Below are positions 49,030-58,064 of a stretch of 64,000 nucleotides of DNA, one piece after another (the stretch's first letter is position 1; each line of letters opens with the position of its first letter). The stretch is from the NCBI RefSeq assembly GCF_030679875.1, contig NZ_JAUXSP010000011.1, forward strand, positions 20,836 to 84,835. The letters are read 5' to 3'. A program made the translations under genes and the position numbers. The notes under the pieces were generated by a model. It saw only the letters and a program-made list of their open reading frames with translations. It was not told the origin of the DNA and did no database searches. The stretch is from Phenylobacterium sp. (GTDB lineage: Bacteria > Pseudomonadota > Alphaproteobacteria > Caulobacterales > Caulobacteraceae).

Positions 49030-49608
49030 ATGTTCGGCAGTAGAGATAAACAGTCGCCGGGTATGAAGATCGCGGCGACCTTCGAAATTCACGAGGTCAA
49101 GTGGTCCCTGACTGGCGAGTGGCTGACGCTTGCACTCTCCCAATTCGAGCAAACCTACAGCAGCCGCCACGACCGCACGGAGTGGGACTTTCCTACGGCG
49201 ATAGGCGTCGTCCACTTCGAGCACAGCACAGACTTCGCTATCCCGGTTCAGCTAACCCTAGTGGAAAACGAGAGGCCAGAGAGGGGCAAGGTCGGCGCCG
49301 CCCACTACGACAGTCGGACTGGCTACGCTGGGGGCAACGAGATGGTCATCTTGAAGGTCGCCGTGAAGGACGCGAGCGGCAAGATCGCGAAGGCTCTGCA
49401 AGAGGCATTCGCATCGGCCGCGATCAGCCAAGAACGGTTCGTCCACGTTACGTTCAAACGGGAAAATTTGGATCCGACCGAGTTCATCCCCAAGCTGATT
49501 GAGAAGCGCTACGGCGCCTATCACGACCTGACCGAGGTCCAGATCAAACGACGGACCCATCTAGCCAAATCCCCGTCGTGGTCTTGGCTTTGGGGGCAAG
49601 AATACTGA
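49030..49608 (+). CDS. hypothetical protein, first gene of a coupled pair
   Basis: The 192-residue protein is not recognised. It begins MFGSRDKQSPGMKIAATFEI and has a beta-rich middle (GVVHFEHSTDFAIPVQLTL), followed by a predicted helix (IAKALQEAFASAAI) and a strand FVHVTFKRE, ending in an aromatic tail SWSWLWGQEY. No signal peptide or membrane helix is visible, so it is probably cytoplasmic. The ATG at 49030 follows GGAGGGTCAGG; an upstream in-frame ATG at 49000 is possible. Its stop shares one base with the start of the next gene (TGATG), so the two are translated together. Codon choice is less GC-biased than in maeB or dapB, which suggests acquisition. Confidence 0.6.
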   Translation: MFGSRDKQSPGMKIAATFEIHEVKWSLTGEWLTLALSQFEQTYSSRHDRTEWDFPTAIGVVHFEHSTDFAIPVQLTLVENERPERGKVGAAHYDSRTGYAGGNEMVILKVAVKDASGKIAKALQEAFASAAISQERFVHVTFKRENLDPTEFIPKLIEKRYGAYHDLTEVQIKRRTHLAKSPSWSWLWGQEY

Positions 49609-50141
49609 TGGCTTCGTTCACATTGATAACGCAGGGCGTGGACGTTGGTTATGGTGAGGACGGCTTTTTCGCGCGGGGAACAACCGACAATTTCAGTTGG
49701 AACGACCCAGGCGAGTACGTCCATGGCGAACACCTCCCGAGGCTCACAGGCGAAGTTGTCGAGTGGCGGATCGACAGCAACCCGATGAGCCAGTGGGACC
49801 AATACGCTTGTTTCCTCCCGCCGGAGGATAAGTCGAGCCGGGAGAACCTGTTGAAGGCGTTCTGGGCCGAGTACCACCAGCCGCTCGCGCGGCTTGAGCG
49901 GGGCCGCTATGTCGAGGACGGCGGGCCGCCGGTAGTGCTCCGCATCAGTCTGCTGCGAGACCCGAGCCTAGCAGTGTTCATTATGTCAGTCGCCATGGCG
50001 GAAAAGGAACTTCACATCTATAGCGGCGGCTGGAGCTTCCTGGATGAAGACAAGCTCGCCCCCGCCGTCAGCCATGCCGGCTGGACCGAGCGATTCGAGC
50101 CAGCTTTCTCAAGCGACATGCCGATCTTAAGGCTCAGATGA
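49608..50141 (+). CDS. hypothetical protein, second gene of a coupled pair
   Basis: The 177-residue protein starts MASFTLITQGVDVGYGEDG at an ATG that overlaps the previous stop by one base. It is rich in aromatic residues (NFSWNDPGEYVHGEH, YACFLPPEDKS, GGWSFLDEDKL) and has no membrane helix or signal. I do not recognise a family. The close coupling to the preceding unknown gene, the lower GC content and the neighbouring toxin-antitoxin genes fit an accessory cassette. A further open frame starts on its stop (ATGA at 50138) but runs antisense through the antitoxin gene and is not accepted. Confidence 0.6.
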   Translation: MASFTLITQGVDVGYGEDGFFARGTTDNFSWNDPGEYVHGEHLPRLTGEVVEWRIDSNPMSQWDQYACFLPPEDKSSRENLLKAFWAEYHQPLARLERGRYVEDGGPPVVLRISLLRDPSLAVFIMSVAMAEKELHIYSGGWSFLDEDKLAPAVSHAGWTERFEPAFSSDMPILRLR

Positions 50142-50266
50142 GGACGATCTGCCTGGGCGACGACTGGCAGACGGCGACTCAATTCAAAATCAAGAAGCAG
50201 CCAGCTTTAGATCGAAGGCTCCCGAATGCGGGCTATCGCATCGACTTCAGGAGGGGCCGAACCCGA

Positions 50267-50563
50267 TCAAGCGCCCTCCGCCACCCGCTCCGGGTGCAGA
50301 CGGAAGCCCAGGGCGCTGGCCACCTTCAGGACCGTGCTGAACTCCGGGTGGCCTTCGGCGCTGAGCGCCTTGTAGAGGGCCTGACGGGAGAGGCCGGTCT
50401 CTTCGGCCAGTTGCGACATCCCCTTGGCGCGGGCGACGATCCCCAGGGCGTGGGTGATGAAGGATGGGTCGCCGGATTCGAAGGCGTCCTCCAGGAAGGC
50501 TTCAATCGCCTCGGGCGTGTCCAGCACTGCGGCCGCATCAAAGCGGCTGGTCTTCGGAGGCAT
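50267..50563 (-). CDS. HigA-type / TIGR02684 addiction-module antitoxin
   Basis: The 98-residue protein has the TIGR02684 layout of HI1420-like antidotes: an N-terminal FDAAAVLDTPEAIEAFLEDAFE, then a Cro/C1-type helix-turn-helix (MSQLAEETGLSRQALYKALS) and STVLKVASALGFRL. It neutralises the toxin encoded just upstream and probably represses the operon. The ATG at 50563 is four bases after the toxin stop; the frame stays open much further but only through the toxin gene. The order toxin first, antitoxin second is the normal one for this family. Confidence 0.88.
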   Translation of the reverse strand: MPPKTSRFDAAAVLDTPEAIEAFLEDAFESGDPSFITHALGIVARAKGMSQLAEETGLSRQALYKALSAEGHPEFSTVLKVASALGFRLHPERVAEGA

Positions 50564-50567
50564 CCGC

Positions 50568-50864
50568 TCACATCTCCAGTTCACGCGCCATGGCCTTGGC
50601 CCACCTGATATCCCGATGCTGCGATGACTTCTCGCCGCCGCAGAGCATGACCACGAGGACCTCGCCACGCTGCACAAGGTAGGCCCGATAGCCCGGACCG
50701 TAGTGAATTCGCAGTTCGGAGACGCCTTCGCCGACAGGCTCTGCATCGCCGAAGTTCCCGAGTTCGAGCCGCGCAAGGCGAGCGGCGATCTTGGCCGCGG
50801 CCCGGCGATCCCGCAGCGTCTCAAGCCAAGCCCTGAACGTCTCGGTCTGGCGCACCTCGATCAT
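50568..50864 (-). CDS. HigB/RelE-type toxin (TIGR02683)
   Basis: The 98-residue protein matches the HI1419-like killer proteins of the RelE/ParE superfamily: IEVRQTETFRAWLETLRDR, a basic helix AAAKIAARLARLELGNFGD, then GVSELRIHYGPGYRAYLVQR and VVMLCGGEKSSQHRDI with the typical GGEKSSQ. Such toxins usually cleave mRNA at the ribosome. It is intact, with its antitoxin directly downstream, so the module may still work. The start is ATG at 50864; a TTGACA box lies 32 bases upstream. Confidence 0.9.
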   Translation of the reverse strand: MIEVRQTETFRAWLETLRDRRAAAKIAARLARLELGNFGDAEPVGEGVSELRIHYGPGYRAYLVQRGEVLVVMLCGGEKSSQHRDIRWAKAMARELEM

Positions 50865-50872
50865 ATGTAAAC

Positions 50873-50901
50873 TATGAGCGACAAACCGGTGGCATTGTCA
50901 A
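50873..50901 (-). promoter_or_regulatory. candidate promoter of the toxin-antitoxin pair
   Basis: On the minus strand a perfect TTGACA (50901-50896) is followed 17-19 bases later by CTCATAGT, a weak -10 match, a few bases before the toxin ATG at 50864. Transcription would start almost at the start codon. Confidence 0.4.
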
Positions 50902-51034
50902 CCTAATGTCCCCTGTGGGCGACAGAGTGGGGGTGATGCGGACAAGCCCCGAAGAGACCATTCGAACCTTTCAAGGCCGCGTGACTCGCCCCCAGCCTTG
51001 CTCTGGACGCATGGAACAGGTTTTCTGATCCCAG

Positions 51035-51265
51035 ATGACCCGCACGACCCTTTTCCAATCCAACGGCGCCCAGGCCGTCCGCCTTCCCAGGGACACAGCC
51101 TTTTCCGACAGCGTTCGCGAGGTGGAGGTTGTTCGGGGCGGGACGCGGCGGGTGATCGTGCCTGTGGATGCGTCCTGGAACGATCTCTTTGAAGGCCCTG
51201 GCGGCGACCTGGGCGAACGAGATCAGCCGGAGCCGCAGACGCGAGAGTGGTTCGAACTCCCATGA
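51035..51265 (+). CDS. VapB-type antitoxin without its toxin
   Basis: The 76-residue protein has the VapB (AbrB/SpoVT-like) pattern: TTLFQSNGAQAVRLPRD, then VEVVRGGTRRVIVPVDASWNDLF and a C-terminal toxin-binding tail ending RDQPEPQTREW. A VapC gene would be expected to overlap its stop; instead the overlapping ATG at 51262 opens a frame of only 14 codons with no PIN-domain sequence. It therefore looks like an orphan antitoxin left after loss of the toxin, or one kept as a regulator or anti-addiction factor. The ATG start at 51035 agrees with the conserved N-terminus. Confidence 0.8.
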   Translation: MTRTTLFQSNGAQAVRLPRDTAFSDSVREVEVVRGGTRRVIVPVDASWNDLFEGPGGDLGERDQPEPQTREWFELP

Positions 51266-51309
51266 TGCCATGGGCCGCCATGCAACCCGCCAGGCGCTAT
51301 CGTTAGAGA

Positions 51310-51537
51310 ATGTTCCAGGGTGTCGTGATGCTCCGAGGCCAGCCCTTCTTCATCAACGCAGCTGTGTTTTTGCTGGCCGTCGCGGCAACTCGAGTCGCGG
51401 TGGCTGCGGTTTTTGATGGCGGGGTATCGCTGGCCGCCATTCGCGAAGTCGGCGAGCTGATTGGTTGGATGTATCTGATCGTCTGCGCTGGCTTCTACGC
51501 TCTGAAGCTGTTCCTGTGGCTATACTTCCGGGCCTGA
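51310..51537 (+). CDS. small two-helix membrane protein
   Basis: The 75-residue product has two likely membrane helices (FINAAVFLLAVAATRVAVAA and IGWMYLIVCAGFYALKLFLW). No family is recognised. An ATG at 51328 is an alternative start giving 69 residues. It stands 44 bases after the orphan VapB gene and 160 before dapB; whether it belongs to the island or to the core is unclear. Confidence 0.5.
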   Translation: MFQGVVMLRGQPFFINAAVFLLAVAATRVAVAAVFDGGVSLAAIREVGELIGWMYLIVCAGFYALKLFLWLYFRA

Positions 51538-51696
51538 GCGCGCGGCAATCCGATGGCGGCTGACGACCATCGCGGGCGCGGCAGGAGCAGGGCGCCAAAG
51601 CCTGAGGACTGACTCCCCCCACCTCCGCCCTTGACCCCACCGGCCCAGGGGCGACATTCGCTGCCTTGCGCCGCGTAAGCCCTGGAGAGACCGTTC

Positions 51697-52491
51697 TTGA
51701 CCGCACCTGTTCGTTTTGCTGTCGCTGGCGCGCTTGGCCGTATGGGCCAGGCGGTGGTGTCTGTGCTGGAGGGGCGCGCTGATGCGGGCGTGTTCGCCTG
51801 TTTTGACCGGCCCGGCGCGGAAGATCCGCGGCTGGTGGATCAGGCCAGCGCCCTGGCGGCGGCCCATGTGGTGGTGGACTTTTCCACGCCCAAGGCGTCC
51901 TGCGAGCTGGCCCAGGTGTGCGCGGCCCGGGGGGACATTGCGCTCGTCATCGGCTCCACCGGCTTTGACGCGGACCAGATCGCGGTGATCGACGCGGCGG
52001 CCAAGGCCATCCCGATCGTGCGGGCCGGCAATTTCTCGCTCGGCGTCAACATGCTGCTGGGTCTGGTGGAGCAGGCGGCCCGGGCGCTGGCGGCGTCCGA
52101 CTATGACATCGAGGTCTTCGAGGCCCATCACCGGCGCAAGGTCGATGCGCCGTCCGGCACCGCCCTGATGCTGGCGCAGGCCGCCGCTGAAGGGCGCGAT
52201 GTGGCGCTGGCCACCGTGGCCCGGGCGGCCCGGGACGGGATCACCGGCGCCCGGCCCGTGGGCGAGATCGGCTATTCGGTGATGCGCGGCGGCGGCGTCA
52301 TCGGCGAGCATTCGGTGGTCTTCGCCGCAGAGGACGAGATCCTGACCCTGTCGCATTCGGCGCGGGATCGCAGCCTGTTCGCCCGGGGCGCGGTGGAGGC
52401 GGGCCTGTGGGCCGTGCGCCAGCCGCCGGGCGCCTATGACATGCAGGACGTGCTGGGCCTCAAGGGATCGAACAGGAAGGCCCGGGCATGA
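51697..52491 (+). CDS. dapB: 4-hydroxy-tetrahydrodipicolinate reductase
   Basis: DapB performs the NAD(P)H-dependent step after DapA in lysine and diaminopimelate synthesis. The 264-residue protein shows the nucleotide site [13 protein letters not shown], the strand [20 protein letters not shown] and the signature [17 protein letters not shown] with catalytic His and Lys. The start is TTG at 51697, preceded by GGAGAG at 51683-51688, and corresponds to the usual N-terminus. The amidase gene overlaps its stop by four bases. Confidence 0.95.
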   Translation: MTAPVRFAVAGALGRMGQAVVSVLEGRADAGVFACFDRPGAEDPRLVDQASALAAAHVVVDFSTPKASCELAQVCAARGDIALVIGSTGFDADQIAVIDAAAKAIPIVRAGNFSLGVNMLLGLVEQAARALAASDYDIEVFEAHHRRKVDAPSGTALMLAQAAAEGRDVALATVARAARDGITGARPVGEIGYSVMRGGGVIGEHSVVFAAEDEILTLSHSARDRSLFARGAVEAGLWAVRQPPGAYDMQDVLGLKGSNRKARA

Positions 52492-53936
52492 GCGATCTGG
52501 ACCTGCTGAGCCTCGACGCCTCGGGCCAGATCGGCCTGCTGGCCTCGGGCCGGGTCACCGCCGTGGAGCTTCTGAAGCTGACGCTCGCCCGTCACGAACA
52601 GACCCACCGCCGGCTGAACGCCGTGGTCACCGCCGATCTGGAGCGGGCCCTGGAGCGGGCCAAGGCCATTGACGACATCCGCGCCCGGGGTGGAGCGCTG
52701 GGACCGCTGGCCGGCCTGCCCATGACCATCAAGGACACGCTGGACGTCAGCGGCATGCCGGCCTCGGCCGGGCTTGAGGCCTATCGCCGCCGTCAGGCGG
52801 AGGACGCCACCGTGGTCGCCCTGGCCCGGCGGGCGGGCGCGGTGATCTGGGGCAAGACCAATGTGCCGGTGATGGCCGGGGACTGGCAGAGCTTCAATGG
52901 CCTCTACGGGACCAGCAACAATCCCTGGGACGTGAGCCGCACGCCGGGCGGCTCCTCAGGCGGGGCGGCCGCAGCCCTGGCGGCGGGCGTGACGGCCCTG
53001 GAAATTGGCTCGGACATCGGCGGGTCGCTCCGCGTGCCGGCCCATTTCTGCGGGGTCTTTTCGCACAAGCCCACCTGGGCGCTGACCCCCCAGCATGGCC
53101 ATGTGCCGCCCAAGCCGGGGTCCTGGCAGGAGCCGGACCTGAACGTGATCGGCCCCATGGCCCGCTCGGCCCGGGACCTGCGGCTCCTGCTGTCGGTGAT
53201 CGCTGATGGCGGGGTCTCGCCCAAGGCGCCCCCGGCCGACCTGACCAAGGCGCGCATCGGGCTCTGGCTGGAGGCGCCGGGCCTGCCGATTGACCCGCAG
53301 GTCAAGGCGGTGCTGGAGGCCTACGGCGTGGAGCTGGCCGCCGCTGGCGCCCAGGTCGAGGTGATCTCCCCGCCGGTGGATGTGGAGACCCTGCTGGAAT
53401 CCTACCTGCTGCTGCTGGGCTCGATCATCGGCGCCGATATGCCCAACAGCCAGGTGCGCAAGATGGAGCTGATGCGCCCGGCCGCCCGCATCGCCCGGGC
53501 CCGCGGGGCCGGGCCCTTTTCCTGGGCCGGGACGGTGATGGCCTATACCGCCCGCCACCGGGACTGGCTGGCGGCCGACGCCATTCGCGCCCGCCTGCGT
53601 CGGGAGATGGAGGCCGCGTTCGAAGGCTATGACGCTATATTGGCGCCGGTGGCCCCGGGCACGGCCTTCCCCCACAGCCAGGGGTCGTTCGCCTCGCGGC
53701 GGCTGAAATTCTCCGACGGGGAGGGCGCGCCCTACATCACCATGCTGGGCTGGATCGCCCTGGCGACGGCCTGCCTGCTGCCGGCCACCACCCTGCCGGC
53801 CGGGATCGCCGCCGATGGCCTGCCTGTGGGCGCCCAGCTGATCGGGGCCCACGGCAGCGACGCACGGCTGTTGTCGCTGGCCCAGGCGATCGACGAGAAT
53901 GTGCGGGGCTTCAAAGCCCCGCCCGCAGCCGCCTGA
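52488..53936 (+). CDS. amidase signature enzyme
   Basis: The 482-residue protein is an amidase of the Ser-cisSer-Lys type: the lysine in [12 protein letters not shown], the two serines in [14 protein letters not shown] and [14 protein letters not shown], which contains the nucleophile. These enzymes hydrolyse amides of many kinds; the substrate is unknown, and the absence of gatC/gatB makes GatA unlikely. The ATG at 52488 overlaps the dapB stop, suggesting co-expression, although a pathway link to lysine synthesis is not obvious. It converges with the GH15 gene (seven bases between stops). Confidence 0.9.
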   Translation: MSDLDLLSLDASGQIGLLASGRVTAVELLKLTLARHEQTHRRLNAVVTADLERALERAKAIDDIRARGGALGPLAGLPMTIKDTLDVSGMPASAGLEAYRRRQAEDATVVALARRAGAVIWGKTNVPVMAGDWQSFNGLYGTSNNPWDVSRTPGGSSGGAAAALAAGVTALEIGSDIGGSLRVPAHFCGVFSHKPTWALTPQHGHVPPKPGSWQEPDLNVIGPMARSARDLRLLLSVIADGGVSPKAPPADLTKARIGLWLEAPGLPIDPQVKAVLEAYGVELAAAGAQVEVISPPVDVETLLESYLLLLGSIIGADMPNSQVRKMELMRPAARIARARGAGPFSWAGTVMAYTARHRDWLAADAIRARLRREMEAAFEGYDAILAPVAPGTAFPHSQGSFASRRLKFSDGEGAPYITMLGWIALATACLLPATTLPAGIAADGLPVGAQLIGAHGSDARLLSLAQAIDENVRGFKAPPAAA

Positions 53937-53943
53937 GGCGCGT

Positions 53944-55740
53944 TCAGCGCACCGCCGCCCAGGGCTTGGAGAGCAGGGCCGCGCAGTTGATCAGGCCGAC
54001 CAGGGAATAGGTCTGGGGATAGTTGCCCCACAGCTCGTCCCCGTCGAAGGAGATGTCCTCCGACAACAGGCCCGCGGCCGTGCGCCTGGTCAGCATCTCC
54101 TCGAACAGCTCCCGGGCCTCGGCGCTGCGGCCCGACAGGTGCAGGGCCTCGATGAGCCAGAAGGTGCAGATGTTGAAGGCGGTCTTGGGCTCCCCGAAAT
54201 CGTCGGGGACGGCGTAGCGCAGCATGTAGGGGCCCCGTCGCAGGCCCTTCTCCACGGCTTCGATGGTGGCGGCCATCTTCGGGTCGCTGGCCGGGGTGAA
54301 GCGCACGTCCACCAACTGCAACAGGCTGGCGTCCAGCTCGTCCCCGTCGAAGGTGGCGGCGTAGCGGCCGAGCTCTTCGTTGTAGGCCCGGTCCTCAATG
54401 ACGGCGCGCATCTCATCAGCCCGGGCGTTCCACAGAGCGGCGCGCTCCAGCAGGCCCAGCTGCACCGCCGCATTGCCCAGGCGGTCGCAGGCCGCCCAGC
54501 ACATCACCGCCGAATAGGTATGGATCGCCTCGCGGCCGCGGAATTCCCACAGGCTGGCGTCCGGGGTGGCGTAGACCTCATAGGCCCGCTCGCCCACAGG
54601 CTCGAGCGCGCGGAAATCCTCCACCGTGGCCTGCCGCAGCAGGCGCTCGTCGAAGAAGGCCTGCACCGTCGACAGGATGATCTGGCCATAGACGTCGTGT
54701 TGCAGGTGTTCGTGGGCCTGATTGCCGATGCGCACCGGCCCCATGCCGCGATAGCCGGGCAGGGCGGTGGCGATCTTCTCGGTCAGCCCCGGCTCCAGGC
54801 CCACCCCATAGACCGGCTGCACATGGCCGCCGCCGGCCTCGGCCACCAGGTTGCGCAGATAGGAGAGATAGTTCTCCAGCATGTCGGCGGCGCCCAGCCG
54901 CGTCAGGGCCTGGACCACATAATAGGCGTCCCGCAGCCAGCAGTAGCGATAGTCCCAGTTGCGCCCGGACTCCGCATGTTCGGGGATCGAGGTGGTCAGC
55001 GCCGCGACAATGGCGCCGGTTTCCTCATAGGCGCAGAGCTTCAGCGTGATGGCCGAGCGGATCACCGCCCCCTGCCATTCCAGGGGCACAGACAGGGTCC
55101 GCACCCATTCGCGCCAGTAGTGGGTGGTCTCGGTCAGCATCCGGGTGGTGGTGGCCATGACGTCGGCGTCGAAGCCCTCATCGGGGCCGAGGAACATGGC
55201 GATGGGCTCCTCCAGGCGGAACAGCCGCTCCTCGGTGATGTGGCTCACCGGCGCATTGGTGGTCAGCCGCATGGTGGTCGGGCCGCCCACATAGCGGATG
55301 TGGTTGGAGCCGGTGGTCTGGCGGGCGGGCGCCTGGCCCCAATTGACGCTGGGCCGCATGCGGATGCGGATGCGCGGGGCGCCGGAGATCGGCCGGATCA
55401 ACCGGATCATGGCCATGGGACGATAGATCCGCCCGAACTGGCGGTAGCGCGGGGCGAAGTCGAGGATCTCCAGGCTTTCCCCATCCTTGTTGGTCAGTTC
55501 GGTCCGCACGATCGGGGTGTTGCGCAGATAGCCCTGGCGGGTCTGGGCCAGCCCCTCGGCCTGGATGTCCCAGACGCCCTGGACATCGGCGGCCGCCGGG
55601 TCGCGGTCGCTGAGCAGGGCTGAAAACATCGGGTCGCCGTCCACCCGGGGCACGCAGGCCCAGACAAAGCGGCCATGGCGGTCGATCAGCGCGCTGGCAG
55701 AGCAGTTGCCGATGGGAAACAGGTCCAGAGTCTGGATCAC
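53944..55740 (-). CDS. glycoside hydrolase family 15 protein
   Basis: The 598-residue cytoplasmic protein is a GH15 glucan hydrolase (glucoamylase or trehalase type). It opens LDLFPIGNCSASALIDRHGR and carries the catalytic-domain motifs SGRNWDYRYCWLRDAYY, GGGHVQPVYGV, GNQAHEHLQHDVYG and the C-terminal DELWGNYPQTYSLVGLIN with the likely catalytic acid/base region. The GTG at 55740 matches the N-terminus of relatives; the frame is open about 260 bases further upstream into the pyk region. With glucokinase and the Entner-Doudoroff genes nearby on the other strand, it probably supplies glucose. Trehalose versus maltodextrin as substrate is open. Confidence 0.87.
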   Translation of the reverse strand: MIQTLDLFPIGNCSASALIDRHGRFVWACVPRVDGDPMFSALLSDRDPAAADVQGVWDIQAEGLAQTRQGYLRNTPIVRTELTNKDGESLEILDFAPRYRQFGRIYRPMAMIRLIRPISGAPRIRIRMRPSVNWGQAPARQTTGSNHIRYVGGPTTMRLTTNAPVSHITEERLFRLEEPIAMFLGPDEGFDADVMATTTRMLTETTHYWREWVRTLSVPLEWQGAVIRSAITLKLCAYEETGAIVAALTTSIPEHAESGRNWDYRYCWLRDAYYVVQALTRLGAADMLENYLSYLRNLVAEAGGGHVQPVYGVGLEPGLTEKIATALPGYRGMGPVRIGNQAHEHLQHDVYGQIILSTVQAFFDERLLRQATVEDFRALEPVGERAYEVYATPDASLWEFRGREAIHTYSAVMCWAACDRLGNAAVQLGLLERAALWNARADEMRAVIEDRAYNEELGRYAATFDGDELDASLLQLVDVRFTPASDPKMAATIEAVEKGLRRGPYMLRYAVPDDFGEPKTAFNICTFWLIEALHLSGRSAEARELFEEMLTRRTAAGLLSEDISFDGDELWGNYPQTYSLVGLINCAALLSKPWAAVR

Positions 55741-55894
55741 AGGGCCAAGGCCTCGCTGGTGTTGTGTCGCATGTCCCTGCGTCCTTTTTCTCGACGGCGC
55801 GGGGGCGCCGTTTGCTAAGCTGTGATCCTGGCCGCGCCAAGCGACTCGCCGCCATCTTGGCCCCGTGCGGGGTCCACCGCCAAACGGGGAACCC

Positions 55895-57313
55895 ATGATT
55901 CGAGCCCGCCGCGCCCGTATCGTCGCCACCTTGGGCCCTGCAAGCCGCAGCCCTGAGCAGGTGGAGGCGCTGGCGCGGGCCGGCGCCGACGTCTTCCGCG
56001 TCAACTTCAGTCACGGAACCCACGAGGACCACGCCCAGGCCATCGCCACCGTGCGCGGCGCCGAGGCCACCGTGGGTCGCCCCCTGGCCGTGCTGGCCGA
56101 CCTGCAGGGCCCCAAGCTGCGGTTGGGCAAGTTCGCCGACGGGCCGGTGTCGATCCGCCCGGGCCAGGCCTTCCGCCTGGATCTTGACCCGGCGCTGGGC
56201 GACGCCACCCGGGTCTGTGCGCCACACCCGGAGATCCTGGCGGCGGTGAAGGTCGGCGCCGACATCCTGATCGATGACGGTCGGGTGCGCCTGCGGGTGG
56301 TCCGCCACGGCAAGGATTTCGCCGAAACTGAAGTGGTGGTCGGCGAGACCCTGTCCAACCACAAGGGCCTGAACCTGCCGGGCCATCCGATCCCCATTCC
56401 GGCCCTGACGCCCAAGGACCGCAAGGACCTGGCCTTCGCCCTGGACCAGGGGGTCGACTGGGTGGCGTTGTCCTTCGTCCAGCGGGCCGCCGACATGGCC
56501 GAGTTGCGCCAACTGGTCCAGGGCCGGGCCGCGGTCCTGGCCAAGATCGAAAAACCGGCCGCCCTCGACGCCCTCGACGAGATTCTCGACCTCTGCGACG
56601 GGGTGATGGTGGCCCGGGGCGACTTGGGGGTGGAGCTGGCGCCGGAGGATGTGCCGGTGGTCCAGAAGGCCCTGATCCGCGCCTGCCGCACCCGGGGCAT
56701 TCCGGTGATCGTGGCGACCCAGATGCTGGAATCCATGACCACGGCGCCGACGCCCACAAGGGCCGAGGCCTCCGACGTGGCCGGGGCGGTCTATGAGGGC
56801 GCCGACGCCCTGATGCTGTCGGCCGAGACCGCGGCTGGGGACTTCCCCCTGGAAGCGGTGTCGATCATGGACCGCATCATCTGCCGGGTGGAGCGTGATC
56901 CCCGCTGGCCCGAGCTGATGGCGGCGGAATATCCCATTGAGGACGCCGAAGCCGACGCCCTGGTGGCCGCCGCCGGCCGCGCGGCCCAGGGGCCCTCCAT
57001 CGTCTGCCTGGCCAGCTTCACCACCACCGGCCAGACGGCCCTGCGCCTGGCGAGGGAGCGTCCGCTGCAGCCGGCGTTGGCGCTGACCCCCCATGTGGGA
57101 GTCGCCCGGCGCCTGGCCCTGACCTGGGGGGTGGAGGCCCGGGTGGTGCCCCAGCCGGCCGATTCTGAGTCCCTGGCCAAGATCGCCACTGAGATCGCCC
57201 GGGACCTGGGTCTGGCGGCGCCGGGGCGTCGCATCCTGATCCTGGCCGGCCTGCCCATGGGCTCGCCCGGCGCGGCCAACATCCTGCGTCTGGCCCACGT
57301 TCCGCGACGATAG
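55895..57313 (+). CDS. pyk: pyruvate kinase
   Basis: Pyruvate kinase makes ATP and pyruvate from phosphoenolpyruvate. The 472-residue protein shows TLGPASRSPEQ, FRVNFSHGTHEDH, LADLQGPKLRLG, AKIEKPAALDAL, VARGDLGVEL and TQMLESMTTAPTPTRAEASD, all standard active-site motifs. I place the start at the ATG at 55895 after ACGGGGA; an upstream in-frame codon adds ten unlikely residues. It precedes the pgl-edd-glk-eda run by 57 bases on the same strand, in the place where zwf is often found. Confidence 0.96.
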   Translation: MIRARRARIVATLGPASRSPEQVEALARAGADVFRVNFSHGTHEDHAQAIATVRGAEATVGRPLAVLADLQGPKLRLGKFADGPVSIRPGQAFRLDLDPALGDATRVCAPHPEILAAVKVGADILIDDGRVRLRVVRHGKDFAETEVVVGETLSNHKGLNLPGHPIPIPALTPKDRKDLAFALDQGVDWVALSFVQRAADMAELRQLVQGRAAVLAKIEKPAALDALDEILDLCDGVMVARGDLGVELAPEDVPVVQKALIRACRTRGIPVIVATQMLESMTTAPTPTRAEASDVAGAVYEGADALMLSAETAAGDFPLEAVSIMDRIICRVERDPRWPELMAAEYPIEDAEADALVAAAGRAAQGPSIVCLASFTTTGQTALRLARERPLQPALALTPHVGVARRLALTWGVEARVVPQPADSESLAKIATEIARDLGLAAPGRRILILAGLPMGSPGAANILRLAHVPRR

Positions 57314-57370
57314 GCGGTTTCTCCGCCCGCTTGGGGCTGCAAGGCCGCGGCCGAGGGACTAGAAGGGGGC

Positions 57371-58054
57371 ATGATCGAGATCTTCGGGACCCCTGAAGCT
57401 CTGGCCGACGCCGCGGCTGGCGCCGTCGTCGAGGCCTTGTCCGACGCCATCGCCGCCGGCGAGCGGGGACGGCTGGTGGTCACCGGCGGGCGCTCGCCTG
57501 GGCTCATCTATGACCGGCTGAGCCAGAGGTCTCTGGCGTGGGGCGAGGTGGATATCACCCTGTCCGATGAGCGGTTCGTGGCCCTGGACCACCCGGCCTC
57601 CAACCAGGGCCTCGTGGCTTCGCGGTTGCTGACAGGCCAGGCCAGCGCCGCCCGTTTCGTCCCCCTGATGCGGGAGGCGCCCAGCGCGGCGGCCGCCGCC
57701 GATCTGGCCGAGGCCGAGGTGGCGGCCCTGGCCCCCTTCGACATCACCCTGCTGGGGATGGGCCCCGACGGCCATGTGGCCTCGCTGATCCCGGGCGCCC
57801 GCGGGCTCGCCGCCGCCATGGCTGCGGATGGAACGCGGTTCTGCCAGGGCTTTGATCAGGCGATCGGCGACCCGCCCCTGCCGCGGATCACCCTGACGCT
57901 GGCGGCGTTGTTACAATCCCAGGCCATTCTCATCCTGATCGCCGGCGCGGAAAAACGGCAGGTCGTCATGCGGGCGCTCGAGGGCGCCGATCTGCCGGTC
58001 GCCGCGCTCTTGACCCAGAGCCGCGTCCCGGTGCGGGTTCTCTGGACCCCCTGA
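57371..58054 (+). CDS. pgl: 6-phosphogluconolactonase
   Basis: Pgl hydrolyses 6-phosphogluconolactone to 6-phosphogluconate, feeding the Entner-Doudoroff and pentose phosphate routes. The 227-residue DevB-type protein has [27 protein letters not shown] and the catalytic [16 protein letters not shown]. The ATG at 57371 follows AGAAGGGGG. It is the first of four tightly packed genes, ten bases from edd. The zwf gene, which makes its substrate, is not in the window. Confidence 0.94.
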   Translation: MIEIFGTPEALADAAAGAVVEALSDAIAAGERGRLVVTGGRSPGLIYDRLSQRSLAWGEVDITLSDERFVALDHPASNQGLVASRLLTGQASAARFVPLMREAPSAAAAADLAEAEVAALAPFDITLLGMGPDGHVASLIPGARGLAAAMAADGTRFCQGFDQAIGDPPLPRITLTLAALLQSQAILILIAGAEKRQVVMRALEGADLPVAALLTQSRVPVRVLWTP

Positions 58055-58064
58055 AGGAGCCGCC

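Noticed and set aside
50138..50608. Plus-strand frame of 156 codons starting on the stop of the 49608 gene (ATGA)
   Set aside because: The overlap looks like coupling, but most of the frame is antisense to the antitoxin gene and its protein has no recognisable feature. At most the first 40 codons could be a remnant.
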